From contig NZ_JACHGW010000003.1 of the NCBI RefSeq assembly GCF_014202505.1, positions 1 to 64,000 on the forward strand: a stretch of DNA of 64,000 bases, in the 5' to 3' direction. Position 1 is the stretch's first letter. Each line of letters starts with the position of its first letter. Under the pieces are notes generated by a model that made no database searches, had not been told where the DNA came from, and worked only from the letters and a program-made list of their open reading frames with translations. Positions 1 to 8,667 of the stretch are shown here, one piece after another. The stretch is from Armatimonas rosea. Its GTDB lineage: Bacteria > Armatimonadota > Armatimonadia > Armatimonadales > Armatimonadaceae. The translations under genes and the position numbers were made by a program.

Positions 1-69
1 GTTGGTCAGACAGAAGAGGGCGTGATTCGTCGCTACATCCAGGATCAGGGCAAGCCAAGCCAAAACTGA
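1..69 (+). CDS. IS200/IS605-type transposase, C-terminal fragment
   Basis: Only the last 22 codons are in the window, so the gene begins before it. The visible tail reads VGQTEEGVIRRYIQDQGK and then stops at TGA. A Val-Gly-x-x-(S/T)-Glu-Glu-x-x-x-(R/K)-x-Tyr-Ile-x-x-Gln ending is typical of the short Y1 transposase TnpA (HUH nuclease) of IS200/IS605 elements, which moves single-stranded DNA. The catalytic HUH and Tyr residues lie outside the window. A strong hairpin about 100 bases downstream would suit the right end of such an element. With so few residues the family call is moderate. Confidence 0.5.
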   Translation, partial: VGQTEEGVIRRYIQDQGKPSQN

Positions 70-159
70 GCCTCTGTATCTGCTGTATTTGAGCCACTGT
101 CTCTGATGCTCGGTCTATGAGAAAGTGGGAACTCTTGAGGCTTCTGCGGTGTCCGCTTT

Positions 160-189
160 TAATAAAAAGCTCCGGCCTTCAGGCCGGAG
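160..189 (-). terminator. Hairpin with T-run: gpsA terminator, possibly also IS right end
   Basis: CTCCGGCC at 170-177 pairs perfectly with GGCCGGAG at 182-189 around a four-base loop. On the minus strand the hairpin is followed by CTTTTTATT, which makes a good intrinsic terminator 20 bases after the gpsA stop codon. IS200/IS605 elements also carry a subterminal hairpin at the right end, so the structure may be the element's end that now terminates gpsA. Confidence 0.65.
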
Positions 190-209
190 TATTTTACTCC
201 CCGGCGGGG

Positions 210-1208
210 TTATTCCGTCTTGGCGCTGCGGTTCTCGGTGAGGCGTGCGACGCCATCGTGGGGGGAGATGCGGCCCGCGAGCAGATCGGCGACCGTGCAG
301 CAGACCGGCAGGCTCAGGCTGAGCTTCTCTGCGAGGCGGGCTACCGCCTGCGCGGTGGGCACTCCCTCGGCCACCTGCCCCAGCTCCGCCAGGATCGCCG
401 CGAGCGTCTTGCCCTGGCCTAGCCCATGGCCCACCCGCCAGTTGCGGGAGAGGCGGGATGCGGCGGTCGCCATCAGATCCCCGACTCCGGCGAGGCCATA
501 GAAGGTCTCCCGCTTGCCGCCCAGCGCCACCCCGAGCCGCGCCATCTCGCCGAGCCCACGGGTCATGAGCGCCGCCTTGGTGTTGTCGCCGTAGCCGAGG
601 CCATCCGCGACCCCGCCCGCGATCGCCAGGACATTCTTCACCGCTCCGCCCAGCTCGACCCCGGTTCTATCGTCGCTGACATACGTTCGAAAGGTCGGCC
701 GGTTGAAGCGCTCCGCGATCCGCCGCGCCGCTGCGGCATCGTCGCTGGCCGCGACCGCTGCCGTGGGAACCCCCGCCGCCACTTCCCGCGCGAGGTTGGG
801 GCCGGAGAGGGCGATCACAGGGTGGCCGGGTGCGCAGCGCAGCGCCACATCGGCGGGGAGCTCCAGGGTCTCGGGGTCGAGGCCCTTGGACGCGAGGACG
901 ATATCCGCGCTAGGCGTGAGGGTGGCCCGTCCCAGCACCATGTCTACCGCCGCCGACGGCACCGCGACCACGACACAGCTTGCGCCGAGGAGCGCCTCGC
1001 TCAGGCTCTCGGTGGGTTGGAGGTTGGCGGGAAGGGGATGGCCAGGCAGGTAGCGCTTGTTCTCCCGCGCGGCGATCAGGGCGGCGATCTGCTCGGGCGT
1101 GCGGTCCCAGAGGCGCACGACCCCGCCATCTTGCGCCAGCAAGAGCGCCAGCGCCGTCCCCCACGAGCCCGCCCCTAAGACGGCCACTTCGGAATGCTCA
1201 AAACTCAC
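210..1208 (-). CDS. gpsA: NAD(P)-dependent glycerol-3-phosphate dehydrogenase
   Basis: Reduces dihydroxyacetone phosphate to sn-glycerol 3-phosphate for phospholipid synthesis in the cytoplasm. The N-terminal Rossmann motif GAGSWGTALA is close to the start. GPNLAREVA, GVELGGAVKN with the catalytic Lys, and RGLGEMARLG mark the C-terminal helical domain. The GTG start at 1208 gives 332 residues, the usual length. An upstream in-frame ATG at 1262 would add residues translated from a repeat and is unlikely. A TACACT box lies seven bases before this GTG, suggesting a leaderless transcript. The gene lies tail-to-tail with the transposase remnant. Confidence 0.95.
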   Translation of the reverse strand: MSFEHSEVAVLGAGSWGTALALLLAQDGGVVRLWDRTPEQIAALIAARENKRYLPGHPLPANLQPTESLSEALLGASCVVVAVPSAAVDMVLGRATLTPSADIVLASKGLDPETLELPADVALRCAPGHPVIALSGPNLAREVAAGVPTAAVAASDDAAAARRIAERFNRPTFRTYVSDDRTGVELGGAVKNVLAIAGGVADGLGYGDNTKAALMTRGLGEMARLGVALGGKRETFYGLAGVGDLMATAASRLSRNWRVGHGLGQGKTLAAILAELGQVAEGVPTAQAVARLAEKLSLSLPVCCTVADLLAGRISPHDGVARLTENRSAKTE

Positions 1209-1215
1209 GGGATGC

Positions 1216-1221
1216 AGTGTA
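1216..1221 (-). promoter_or_regulatory. Putative gpsA -10 box
   Basis: TACACT on the minus strand, seven bases before the GTG start. No Shine-Dalgarno sequence fits between box and start, so the mRNA would begin at or beside the start codon. Confidence 0.5.
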
Positions 1222-1257
1222 CCGCAGATTCCCTGGCATCCCTCCCCCGGCTCCTCG

Positions 1258-1415
1258 GACATCCCTCCCCCGGCCCCTCCCTTCGCTCTTTATCCCGCTT
1301 CGCGGGGACGAAGGGAGGGGAGTCAGAGGGGTGGGTTGAGCTAGTCACCCCCTCCCTTCCCCCCTCGGAACGAGGGTCTCAGGGGAAGGGAGGGGGCAGG
1401 GGGGAGGGATGCCGG
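1258..1415. repeat. Family A oligopurine/oligopyrimidine palindromic repeat, copy 1
   Basis: Two nested hairpins built from C-rich and G-rich arms. One is CCCTCCCTTCG with CGAAGGGAGGGG around a GCTTCGCGGG core; the other is CCCCTCCCTTCCCC with GGGGAAGGGAGGGG. The same arrangement occurs near 20.2, 20.9 and 38.9 kb. It fills the gap between glgP and gpsA and has no coding signal. Confidence 0.8.
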
Positions 1416-1425
1416 AGGGATGCCC

Positions 1426-3918
1426 CTACTCCCAGACGATCAGCGGGAGCTCTTGCGGCAAGATCGCCTCGGGGTGGTGGGGGAGAACCCGCACGGAGAA
1501 GCCCTGCTGCCCGGAGTGGTTGGTGGGCAGGGTACCCGTGTAGACCCACGCGCCGCCGTCGCGGCCCTCGCAGGTGAGGGGGACTCCCGCAGCGTGGACA
1601 AAGTTGCGATCCGTGTCCACCGGGCCGGTGTAGAGCTGTACCTGGACATCGCCCGACGTGAGCACGTCCCCGAGCCAGACAACCGCGCGTACCTGGGCTT
1701 GCTGGCCCGCTTCAAGGTGGTCGGACGGCGAGGTCACCGCCTCGATCCGCACTTGGGACCACTGCTCGCGCACCTTGAGCTTCCAGGCAACCAGCTCTCG
1801 GGTGAGGGCGTAGTCGCTGGCGGCGAGGTGTGCGGCGCGCTGGGCGGCGGGGAGGTAGTAGGTCTGGGCGTACTCGGTCACCATGCGGCGGGTGTCGTAG
1901 ACCGGGCCGAGCAGGTGCATCGACTGCTTCATCTTGGCGACCCAGCCGCGCGGGACGCCGTGCTCATCGCGGGCATAGAACAGCGGCGCGATCTCGTTCT
2001 CCAAGAGGTGGTAGATCGACTGCGCCTCCACATGGTCCTGGTAGCCGGGATCGTCGTAGTCCTCGCCCTGCCCGATTGCCCAGCCCACACTGGAGCCATT
2101 GTCGGCGTAGGCCTCGGCCCACCAGCCATCGAGGATGGAGCAGTTGAGTCCTCCGTTCATCACGACCTTCATGCCGCTGGTGCCGGATGCCTCGTAGGGG
2201 CGGCGCGGGTTGTTGAGCCAGACATCCACTCCCTGTACCAAGCGCCGCGCCATCGCCATGTCGTAGTCCTCCAGAAAGACCACCTTGCCCTTGACACTGG
2301 GGTCGCGGCTGAACTGCACAATTCGGCGGATCAGCTCCTTGCCGCCATCGTCGCGCGGGTGTGCCTTGCCCGCGAAGACAAACTGGATCGGGCGGTCGGC
2401 GTGGTTGACCAGGTGCCGCACGCGGTCGATCTCCCGTAGCAAGAGATCCCCGCGCTTGTAGGTGGCGAAGCGCCGGGCAAAGCCAATGGTCAGCACATCG
2501 GGGTTGAGGATATTGTCGGCCTCGTCTACCTCGCTGTCCGACGCTCCGCGGCGCTCGGCGCGCTTGCGCTGGTAGGTACGTGCCCACTTCACCAGGGTCG
2601 CGCGGCGCTCGTTCTTGATGTTCCAGAGAGCCTCATCAGGGAGCTGGAGCGGGTCGTTGTCGTGCGCTTCCAGGAGCTCACCCATCTGGCGCGAGAGGAA
2701 GCTGGGCGTATGAATGCCATTGGTGACGCTACCGATCGGCACCTCGTCGAGCGGAAACTCGCTCCAGACCGGGTGGGCCATCTCGCGGCTCACGTGTCCG
2801 TGGAGCTTGCTGACCCCGTTAATGTAGCGCGCGTGGCGGAACGCTAGGACCGCCATGTTGAACTTCCCGGGCTCCATCAAAGGCGCACGGCCCCGGTCCA
2901 GGAGCTCGTCGAAGCTAATCCCCAACTTGGGCGCAAACTCTCCGAAGTACTTCCACATCAGCTCGCCCGGGAAGATATCAAAGCCGGCGGGAACGGGCGT
3001 GTGGGTCGTGAAGAGGTGGGCCGCCGCGGTGGCATTGGTCGCCTCGGCGAAGGGGAGGCCGGTCTTGAGCTGGAGCTGGCGGGCGCGCTCCAGCGCCAGA
3101 AACGCCGAGTGACCCTCGTTCATGTGGCAGACCGTCGGGGTGATCCCAAGTTCCGTCAGCGCTTGGACACCGCCGATTCCCAGCACGAGCTCCTGCTGGA
3201 TGCGGGTCTCTTGGTCGCCGCCGTAGAGGTTGCCCGCGATATGCCGGTCGGCGTCGGCGTTCTCCGGGATATTGGTGTCGAGGAGATAGAGCGGGATGCG
3301 CCCCACCTGCGCCTTCCAGATCGCCGCGTGGACGAGCCGTCCGGGGAACTGGACCGCGATCTTCTTACCCGTGGGCTCGATGGGGAGGGTGTAGAAGTCG
3401 TTGGCAGGGTAGTGCTCCACCTGCCACCCATCGGCGTTGAGGCTCTGGCGGAAGTAGCCGTTCTGGTAGAGAAAGCCTATCGCCACGAGGGGCAGGTTGA
3501 TGTCCGACGCTGCCTTGAGGTGGTCGCCCGCCAGCACGCCTAGGCCGCCGGAGTAGATCGGCAGGCTCTCGGTAAGGCCAAACTCGGCGGAGAAGTACGC
3601 GACTGTCCCTAGGCCCTCCCAGCGCGGGTCGGCGGGGGCGTTTTTATAGGCGCTGAAGTCGGCCCAGACCGCATCGAGCTGCGCGAGGAACTCCGGGCTC
3701 TGGGAGAGGGCATCGTAGGTGGCCTGCGACACGCGGCCGAGCACTTTCGCGGGGTTGTGCTCACACTCTTTCCAGAGCGGCTCGCCAGCTAGCGTGACAA
3801 AGAGGGCGCGGGTATCGGGGTGCCAGGCCCAGCGGAGGTTGTAGGCCAGCTCACGAAGCGGCGCGAGGCGCTCGGGGAGGCGGGGGGTGACGGTGTAGGT
3901 ATGCAGTGTTCGGGGCAC
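1426..3918 (-). CDS. glgP: Alpha-glucan (glycogen) phosphorylase, GT35
   Basis: Releases glucose 1-phosphate from glycogen or other alpha-1,4-glucans. The protein of 830 residues has the N-terminal DUF3417-like segment (about residues 10-110) of the short, non-muscle-type phosphorylases. EFGLTESLPIYSGGLGVLAGDH forms the substrate-site region. EASGTSGMK, followed by MNGGLNCSILDGWW, is the pyridoxal-phosphate region with the Schiff-base Lys. The start is GTG at 3918, preceded by AAAGGA at a suitable distance. No other glycogen genes are in the window. The neighbouring gpsA is on the same strand but separated by a repeat, so they are probably separate transcripts. Confidence 0.93.
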   Translation of the reverse strand: MPRTLHTYTVTPRLPERLAPLRELAYNLRWAWHPDTRALFVTLAGEPLWKECEHNPAKVLGRVSQATYDALSQSPEFLAQLDAVWADFSAYKNAPADPRWEGLGTVAYFSAEFGLTESLPIYSGGLGVLAGDHLKAASDINLPLVAIGFLYQNGYFRQSLNADGWQVEHYPANDFYTLPIEPTGKKIAVQFPGRLVHAAIWKAQVGRIPLYLLDTNIPENADADRHIAGNLYGGDQETRIQQELVLGIGGVQALTELGITPTVCHMNEGHSAFLALERARQLQLKTGLPFAEATNATAAAHLFTTHTPVPAGFDIFPGELMWKYFGEFAPKLGISFDELLDRGRAPLMEPGKFNMAVLAFRHARYINGVSKLHGHVSREMAHPVWSEFPLDEVPIGSVTNGIHTPSFLSRQMGELLEAHDNDPLQLPDEALWNIKNERRATLVKWARTYQRKRAERRGASDSEVDEADNILNPDVLTIGFARRFATYKRGDLLLREIDRVRHLVNHADRPIQFVFAGKAHPRDDGGKELIRRIVQFSRDPSVKGKVVFLEDYDMAMARRLVQGVDVWLNNPRRPYEASGTSGMKVVMNGGLNCSILDGWWAEAYADNGSSVGWAIGQGEDYDDPGYQDHVEAQSIYHLLENEIAPLFYARDEHGVPRGWVAKMKQSMHLLGPVYDTRRMVTEYAQTYYLPAAQRAAHLAASDYALTRELVAWKLKVREQWSQVRIEAVTSPSDHLEAGQQAQVRAVVWLGDVLTSGDVQVQLYTGPVDTDRNFVHAAGVPLTCEGRDGGAWVYTGTLPTNHSGQQGFSVRVLPHHPEAILPQELPLIVWE

Positions 3919-4050
3919 GAAAAAGTCCTTTCGATGTATGAATCCAATCTAGAGTATCGGACACATCGTCGGGTCGGCCTCAGTATACCCGCAATAAATC
4001 GCTAAATCCGTCTCCGTGGGCAGGTAAACCCGCCCACGGAGACGGAGTGA

Positions 4051-5115
4051 TTATGCCTTGGCGGCTTTTTGTCGGCGGTAGAACTCGACGAAGCTGATGA
4101 GCTTCTCGCTCTGCTCGTCCCAGAGGTGCATGTTGAGGGACTTGAAGCTCTCTAGGATCGTGAGTGGCTTGACATTCTGCATCGCCGGGACCTCGTCGTA
4201 GCAGCGCTGGAGGTTGTAGTTGGGGATGCGGGGGCGCAGGTGGTGGATGTGGTGCAGGCCGATATTGCCGGTGAACCACTGCATCAGCTTGGGGAGCTTG
4301 TAGTACGAGCTGCCCTGAAGCGCCGCGTCGATCGGGCTCCACTCGTCGTGGTGCTTCCAGTAGGTGCCCTCGAACTGGTGCTGGACATAGAACATCCAGA
4401 CCCCAAGGGTGGCGGCGGTGAGCATCACGGGGAGCTGGACGGAGAGGTAGTTCATGAACCCGCCCATGGCAAAGCTCATCACGGTGGCGACCGCGATCAG
4501 GCCGATATTGGTGTAGAGCGTGCTCAGCTTCTCTCGCAGGCTCGTGCCACGGTGCGGGAAGCGGTTGCCGATCAGGAACATAAAACCGGGACCGAAGGTG
4601 AACATGAAGATCGGGATGCGGTAGAGCTGGTAGAGCGTCCGGTTGAGCGGGGTCGCCGCCTTGAACTCCTCGACCGTCATGGTCCACACATCGCCCACTC
4701 CACGTCGATCTTGGTCGCCGGCGGTGGCGTGGTGGCGCGCGTGCGGGCGGCGCCAGTCCTCAAACGACGTGAAGACGAGAATGCCGCAGAGGTAGCCAAA
4801 GAACTTATTGGCCTTCGCCGATGCGAAGAACGACTCGTGGCCGCAGTCGTGGAAGAAGATAAAGACCCGGATCAGCAGACACCCGGCCAGGATTGCAGTT
4901 GGGAAGACACCACCCCAGTAGCTCACCCCATGCGTGAGCATCCAGGCCATCGCGAACCAGAGCCCGGCGTAGGGAATCAAGGTGTTGAGAAGCTGACGAG
5001 TCGCGCGGTAGGTACTGGGTTTTTCGTAGTCGGAGAGCTTGCGGTACCAGTCGGGAAGGGGCTGACGCCGTGTGGGCGCGGAGGGCGTTGGCAGGGGGGG
5101 GGTGGGAGCTGACAA
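4051..5115 (-). CDS. Membrane fatty acid desaturase (omega-6/delta-12 type)
   Basis: Introduces cis double bonds into membrane acyl chains using a di-iron centre. All three histidine boxes are visible: HDCGH near residue 90, HARHH near residue 127, and HHIHH near residue 290 followed by LRPRIPNYNL, an extension typical of acyl-lipid omega-6 desaturases. Hydrophobic pairs flank the boxes, as expected for four transmembrane helices. The start is assigned to TTG at 5115 for lack of an earlier ATG, so the first about 25 Pro/Thr-rich residues are uncertain. It stands alone between glgP and a tRNA gene. Confidence 0.88.
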   Translation of the reverse strand: MSAPTPPLPTPSAPTRRQPLPDWYRKLSDYEKPSTYRATRQLLNTLIPYAGLWFAMAWMLTHGVSYWGGVFPTAILAGCLLIRVFIFFHDCGHESFFASAKANKFFGYLCGILVFTSFEDWRRPHARHHATAGDQDRRGVGDVWTMTVEEFKAATPLNRTLYQLYRIPIFMFTFGPGFMFLIGNRFPHRGTSLREKLSTLYTNIGLIAVATVMSFAMGGFMNYLSVQLPVMLTAATLGVWMFYVQHQFEGTYWKHHDEWSPIDAALQGSSYYKLPKLMQWFTGNIGLHHIHHLRPRIPNYNLQRCYDEVPAMQNVKPLTILESFKSLNMHLWDEQSEKLISFVEFYRRQKAAKA

Positions 5116-5161
5116 ATCTTTTTCAACCTATCTTAAATCAAACTGGTTCCCATTATGCCCG

Positions 5162-5200
5162 TAAAAATAAAAAATGCCATGAGACTAAAGTCCCATAGCA
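5162..5200 (-). terminator. Intrinsic terminator of tRNA-Val
   Basis: On the minus strand TGCTATGGGACT and AGTCTCATGGCA form a 12-bp stem with two mismatched or wobble pairs, followed by TTTTTTATTTTT. It starts 13 bases after the tRNA 3' end. Confidence 0.85.
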
Positions 5201-5213
5201 CTTAATGTAAGAG

Positions 5214-5285
5214 TGGACGGTACAGGGTTCGAACCTGTGACCTTCTCCGTGTCAAGGAGACGCGCTACCACTGCGCCAACCGTCC
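5214..5285 (-). tRNA. tRNA-Val (anticodon GAC)
   Basis: A 72-base cloverleaf on the minus strand. The acceptor GGACGGT pairs with ACCGTCC plus discriminator A. The D-arm is GCGCAGTGGTAGCGC, the anticodon stem TCTCC/GGAGA encloses TTGACAC, and the T-arm contains GGTTCGAACC. The 3' CCA is not encoded. The GAC anticodon reads GUC and GUU codons. Confidence 0.95.
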
Positions 5286-5341
5286 GTTGCGGGAGATATT
5301 CTATCGTGGTTGTTGCACTTCGTCAAGGCAGGCATTAAAAT

Positions 5342-5446
5342 ACCCGCCTCCGATTTTTGGGAGCGTCCCGTGGACGCGAAGAAGGGCTTGTATTCCCCGC
5401 GTCCTCGGGACGCTCTCCCTGGGAGACGGGGATTTCAATCCCCGTC
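5342..5446. repeat. Family B four-hairpin repeat, copy 1
   Basis: Contains the core hairpins GAGCGTCCCGTGGACGC and GCGTCCTCGGGACGCTC and the outer hairpin CGGGGATTTCAATCCCCG. The left outer hairpin is degraded to a CCCGCC remnant. The right edge overlaps the 3' end of the YraN gene and provides its stop codon. Five further copies are at 8.9, 9.9, 24.6, 60.1 and 60.8 kb. Confidence 0.8.
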
Positions 5447-5833
5447 GATAAAGGCACCCTTGGTGTGATGCACTGCGAGCACGGTGTTGTCGTCGCCCAA
5501 AAAGACACTCACCACATCGAAGCGGAGGGAGAGATCGTCGCTCTCTAAGAGCCCATGGCGGGCGGCGTAGGTGTGGGCGAGGAGGGCAAGCTGGCGGCGC
5601 TTGGCGGGGGTGATGTTCTCGGAGGGCGCGACACGGCCCGGGCGTCCGTGGCGGGTCTTGACCTCGATAAAGGCGAGCGTGTCGTCGTCCCAGGCGATGA
5701 TATCGAGCTCTCCCTTGAGGCCGGACTTGGGACCAAACTGGACATTGGTGTCCACGAGCCGCAGCCCGCGCCGCTCTAGAAAGGCGACTGCCGCCTCCTC
5801 TCCCAGAGTTCCCACGGCGCGGGTGCTGCTCAT
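5435..5833 (-). CDS. YraN/UPF0102 family nuclease-like protein
   Basis: A 132-residue protein of the YraN family, which adopts the restriction-endonuclease fold. GEEAAVAFLERRG opens the domain, and GELDIIAWDDDTLAFIEVKTR holds the conserved Glu-Asp...Glu-x-Lys cluster resembling a PD-(D/E)XK active site. TPAKRRQL is the conserved second helix. Its cellular role is not settled; the family is often linked to DNA processing. The last codons (FIDGD, stop) come from a family B repeat, so the tail was reshaped by the repeat. A TAAAAT box lies nine bases before the ATG. Confidence 0.88.
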   Translation of the reverse strand: MSSTRAVGTLGEEAAVAFLERRGLRLVDTNVQFGPKSGLKGELDIIAWDDDTLAFIEVKTRHGRPGRVAPSENITPAKRRQLALLAHTYAARHGLLESDDLSLRFDVVSVFLGDDNTVLAVHHTKGAFIDGD

Positions 5834-5864
5834 CTTAGGGCAATTTTAGCCCATGCAAAAACAA

Positions 5865-6215
5865 TTAGCCCATGTTGTAGTAGAAGCGCTCATAGACGAT
5901 CTTGCCGTCCTGCCACTCCTGAACCGCCACCTGCTCGATATGGTAGGTGACATCGTCGACCCCAACCCAGTCCATCGTGCTCTCGTAGAACGCGCTGGTC
6001 TCGCTGGTGCCTTGTCGCAGGACCTCGAAGCCCTTGAACTCCTTGATCGAATTCACAAAACCCTCTTCGCGGGTCAGGTTGGCGGCGAGGCCTTCGGTGC
6101 GGCCGTACATCGGCTCTTCCATCACGACCGAGTCGGCGTAGAACTCATTCATGGCATCCATGATCCGGCCCTGTGCGATATAGCCGAGCAGGTCCTCTAA
6201 GCGAACATTAGACAT
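5865..6215 (-). CDS. SnoaL/NTF2-like small protein
   Basis: The ATG at 6215 has AGGAGA eight bases upstream and gives 116 residues; an ATG 39 bases further upstream is less likely. The pattern of an N-terminal helix (LEDLLGYIAQGRIMDAMNEFY), then ADSVVMEEPMYGRTEG and strands ending in QEWQDGKIVYERFYYN is that of SnoaL-like polyketide-cyclase or steroid-isomerase folds. These cytosolic folds bind small hydrophobic ligands and have diverse activities. The substrate cannot be told. It lies 79 bases before the O-methyltransferase stop, on the same strand, so the two may be co-transcribed. Confidence 0.75.
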   Translation of the reverse strand: MSNVRLEDLLGYIAQGRIMDAMNEFYADSVVMEEPMYGRTEGLAANLTREEGFVNSIKEFKGFEVLRQGTSETSAFYESTMDWVGVDDVTYHIEQVAVQEWQDGKIVYERFYYNMG

Positions 6216-6293
6216 CTCTTTTTCTCCTGAGCTGCCCTCCGGGGCGGCTCCCACTGCAAAGACAGCCTCAAGAGAAAATAGTTCCAGTTGTTA

Positions 6294-6956
6294 TTAATTT
6301 TTTCGGCAGAGGGTCAGGCCATCGCCGATGGGGATCATCGAGACCTGCACCCGGGGGTCGGCGTGGATCTTGGCGTTGAGGGCGCGCAGGGCCACGGTGT
6401 CCGGGTCCTGGACCTCGTCGTCGATTACTTTCCCGCTCCAGAGCGTGTTATCGATCCCGATCAGGCCGCCTTGCTTGAGCAGCTTCAAGCCACGCTCGTA
6501 GTAGTGGTCGTAGTTGTGCTTGTCGGCATCGATAAAGAGAAAGTCAAACGTCCCCGCGTGGCCGCCTTCGAGGAGCGCATCGAGTGTCTCGACTGCCGGC
6601 GCGATCCGCAGGTCGATCTTGTGAGCCACGCCCGCCTCGGCCCAGAACGGCTTACCGACCTTGGTGTAGTCATCGGAGACATCACAGCAGATGACTTTGC
6701 CATCGTCGGGGAGCGCCTGCGCGGTGACGAGTGCGGAGTAGCCGGTGAAGGTGCCGATCTCCAGGCACTTCTTAGCGCCAATGAGCTTGAGGAGCAGGTC
6801 CATGAACTCGCCCTGCTCGACACTGATCTGCATCCCGGAGTTGGGGAGGGCGTTGGTGGCCTCGCGCAGGGCCAGGCGGACAGAGTCGGGGCGGGTGCCG
6901 ACCGCGAGGAGGTAGGCATGCAGCTCTTCGGGGAGCGCAAAAGAGGTTCTTGACAT
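6294..6956 (-). CDS. Class I SAM-dependent O-methyltransferase (CCoAOMT-like)
   Basis: The 220 residues match the small catechol/caffeoyl-CoA O-methyltransferase family. CLEIGTFTGYSAL is the SAM-binding motif, VICCDVSDDY ends strand 2, and FLFIDADKHNYDHYYE carries the metal-binding Asp residues. IGIDNTLWSGKV follows the usual spacing. It probably methylates a catechol-type hydroxyl with Mg2+. The start ATG at 6956 lies 57 bases from the oppositely oriented ATG at 7013, so the two genes are divergent and share a short promoter region. Confidence 0.88.
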   Translation of the reverse strand: MSRTSFALPEELHAYLLAVGTRPDSVRLALREATNALPNSGMQISVEQGEFMDLLLKLIGAKKCLEIGTFTGYSALVTAQALPDDGKVICCDVSDDYTKVGKPFWAEAGVAHKIDLRIAPAVETLDALLEGGHAGTFDFLFIDADKHNYDHYYERGLKLLKQGGLIGIDNTLWSGKVIDDEVQDPDTVALRALNAKIHADPRVQVSMIPIGDGLTLCRKN

Positions 6957-7012
6957 GGAGGCAGTTTCCCTGTGGAAAAGGGTTTCTCCTGCGCCGCGGC
7001 GAACCTGCGGGC

Positions 7013-8569
7013 ATGTTTTCTCTCGATGCCGCGCAGAAAGCGCTGATTGCCCAGTGCGACTCCTTGGTCGCCCTCCAGCAGCCCGATGGCTCGCTCCACC
7101 GCGCCGACTGGGGCCTCGACGATCCCGGGGGGACGTGCTCTCTGGTCGCCCTCTGCCTCTACACCGGTAGGCATGTAGACGCCGCGGAGCGCGCCCTGGA
7201 CTACCTGGAAGCCTACCAGCGCGCCAGCGGCCTCACCGACCTGCGCGACTGCAACTTCGACTCCAGCCCCGATGCCGGCTTTATCCTACAGGCCCTGTGC
7301 CCCGCGATCCTTGCCGTGCGCCATGAGCGCACCGAAGCCTTCTTGCGCCGCATGGTCGCAGGGGCGCTGACCGGGGGCTTTCACACGCCCAACCACCGCT
7401 GGGTGATGAGCGCGGGGCTCGCGCTGGCGGAGCGGTGCTTTCCCGACCTCTCGGAACAGATCAGGCCCGTGATCGAGAGCTACCTGGCCGAGGGCTACGA
7501 CCTCAATGCCGATGGTGCCTGGATCGAGCGCAGTGCCGGGGTCTACGATGCGATCTGCGCCAAGTCTCTGCTGATTCTGGCAGAGTGCGGCTACCAGCGC
7601 GACGTGAGCCTAGAGACCGTGCGGCGCAACCTGGAGCTCAACCTGCAGCTCTTCCACGCGGATGGCACGATCGAGACGGGGCTCTCTAGGCGGCAGGACC
7701 ACGGCACCCGCGCCGTGCCGTCGTCGCTGATCGTCCCGTTCCTCTGGGCGGGGACCCTGCTCAAAGAACCACGCTTTCTGCAGGCCGCAGCCTACCTGCA
7801 GATCAAGGCTCCCGCCGATGGCTACTCCCTCACCCAGTTCTTACGACAGTACGGCGAGCCCGAGGCGCTCACGCCCGCCTTGCCGGAGAGCTACGCGGCG
7901 CACTTTCCCGTCTTGGAGGCGCACCGGATTCGCCGGGGGAGCCTCAGCGCGACTGTCTTTGGCGGCACGACCCGCTTGCTGCACGTGGTCTACGGTCAGG
8001 CGGAGCTGGTGAGTGTCAAGGTCAGCCAGTCCTACTTCGGGGTCGGGCGCTTTGTGGGGGATCGCATTTGGGAGGACGATGGCGCGGTGACTCTGCGCTC
8101 TGAGGGCAAGCTCAGCCCGTACCGGCCCGGCTACGAGCTGCCGCTGGGGCGCCCGGTGCCGGTTGAGAGCTACACCGCGATGCGTGCTGAGCGCGAGCTG
8201 CGCCGGGTGCCTTATTGCACCAGTGAGCTCGTGGTCACGGAGAGCGACGAGGGGCTGACTCTCCGCTATGTCACCCTGGATGGCATGGACCGTGTCCCGG
8301 CGCAGCTCGCGCTGGACTTTGCACCGGGTGGGGTCTGGGAGACCGACGACACGGCTTTCCAGCCTCAGGCAGGGCAGGTGGTCTTTCTCAAGAGGGGCGC
8401 GGGGCGGATGCGCTACGGCCGCGACATCATCGAGGTCTCGCCCGGAGCCTGTGCCCACCAGATGTGGGCCATGCGCGACTCCGAGCCGGCTCCCGGGCTG
8501 GTGCGGGTGCTCCTGACCTACCTCACCCCGCTGGACCAGAGCGTGGCCCTGAAAATGACCAGGATTTAG
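7013..8569 (+). CDS. Unknown protein with helical-toroid-like N-terminal half and beta-rich C-terminal half
   Basis: The ATG at 7013 gives 518 residues without signal peptide; an in-frame ATG at 6950 would overlap the divergent methyltransferase gene. Residues 1 to about 280 are helix pairs with motifs such as QQPDGSLHRADWGLDD and DGAWIERSAGVYD, like the alpha/alpha toroids of terpene cyclases, glycosidases or polysaccharide lyases. Residues about 300-500 look like beta-sandwich strands. Heparinase-type lyases share such a plan, but no catalytic signature was recognised. The function is left open. Confidence 0.7.
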   Translation: MFSLDAAQKALIAQCDSLVALQQPDGSLHRADWGLDDPGGTCSLVALCLYTGRHVDAAERALDYLEAYQRASGLTDLRDCNFDSSPDAGFILQALCPAILAVRHERTEAFLRRMVAGALTGGFHTPNHRWVMSAGLALAERCFPDLSEQIRPVIESYLAEGYDLNADGAWIERSAGVYDAICAKSLLILAECGYQRDVSLETVRRNLELNLQLFHADGTIETGLSRRQDHGTRAVPSSLIVPFLWAGTLLKEPRFLQAAAYLQIKAPADGYSLTQFLRQYGEPEALTPALPESYAAHFPVLEAHRIRRGSLSATVFGGTTRLLHVVYGQAELVSVKVSQSYFGVGRFVGDRIWEDDGAVTLRSEGKLSPYRPGYELPLGRPVPVESYTAMRAERELRRVPYCTSELVVTESDEGLTLRYVTLDGMDRVPAQLALDFAPGGVWETDDTAFQPQAGQVVFLKRGAGRMRYGRDIIEVSPGACAHQMWAMRDSEPAPGLVRVLLTYLTPLDQSVALKMTRI

Positions 8570-8667
8570 TGCTTTTTGCAGTTTTTAGTGACTTGTGTTC
8601 GTCCTGGCACGAAACTCGCTAATGTCTGGCTTCAGAACAAACCTTAATTTTCTGGAGCCTGACAAAA

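Noticed and set aside
426..1178. Long open frames opposite gpsA, glgP (for example 1420-2439 and 3001-3543) and many other genes
   Set aside because: They are antisense to genes with clear family motifs, have Arg/Gly/Pro-rich low-quality translations and lack start signals. They arise from the high GC content.
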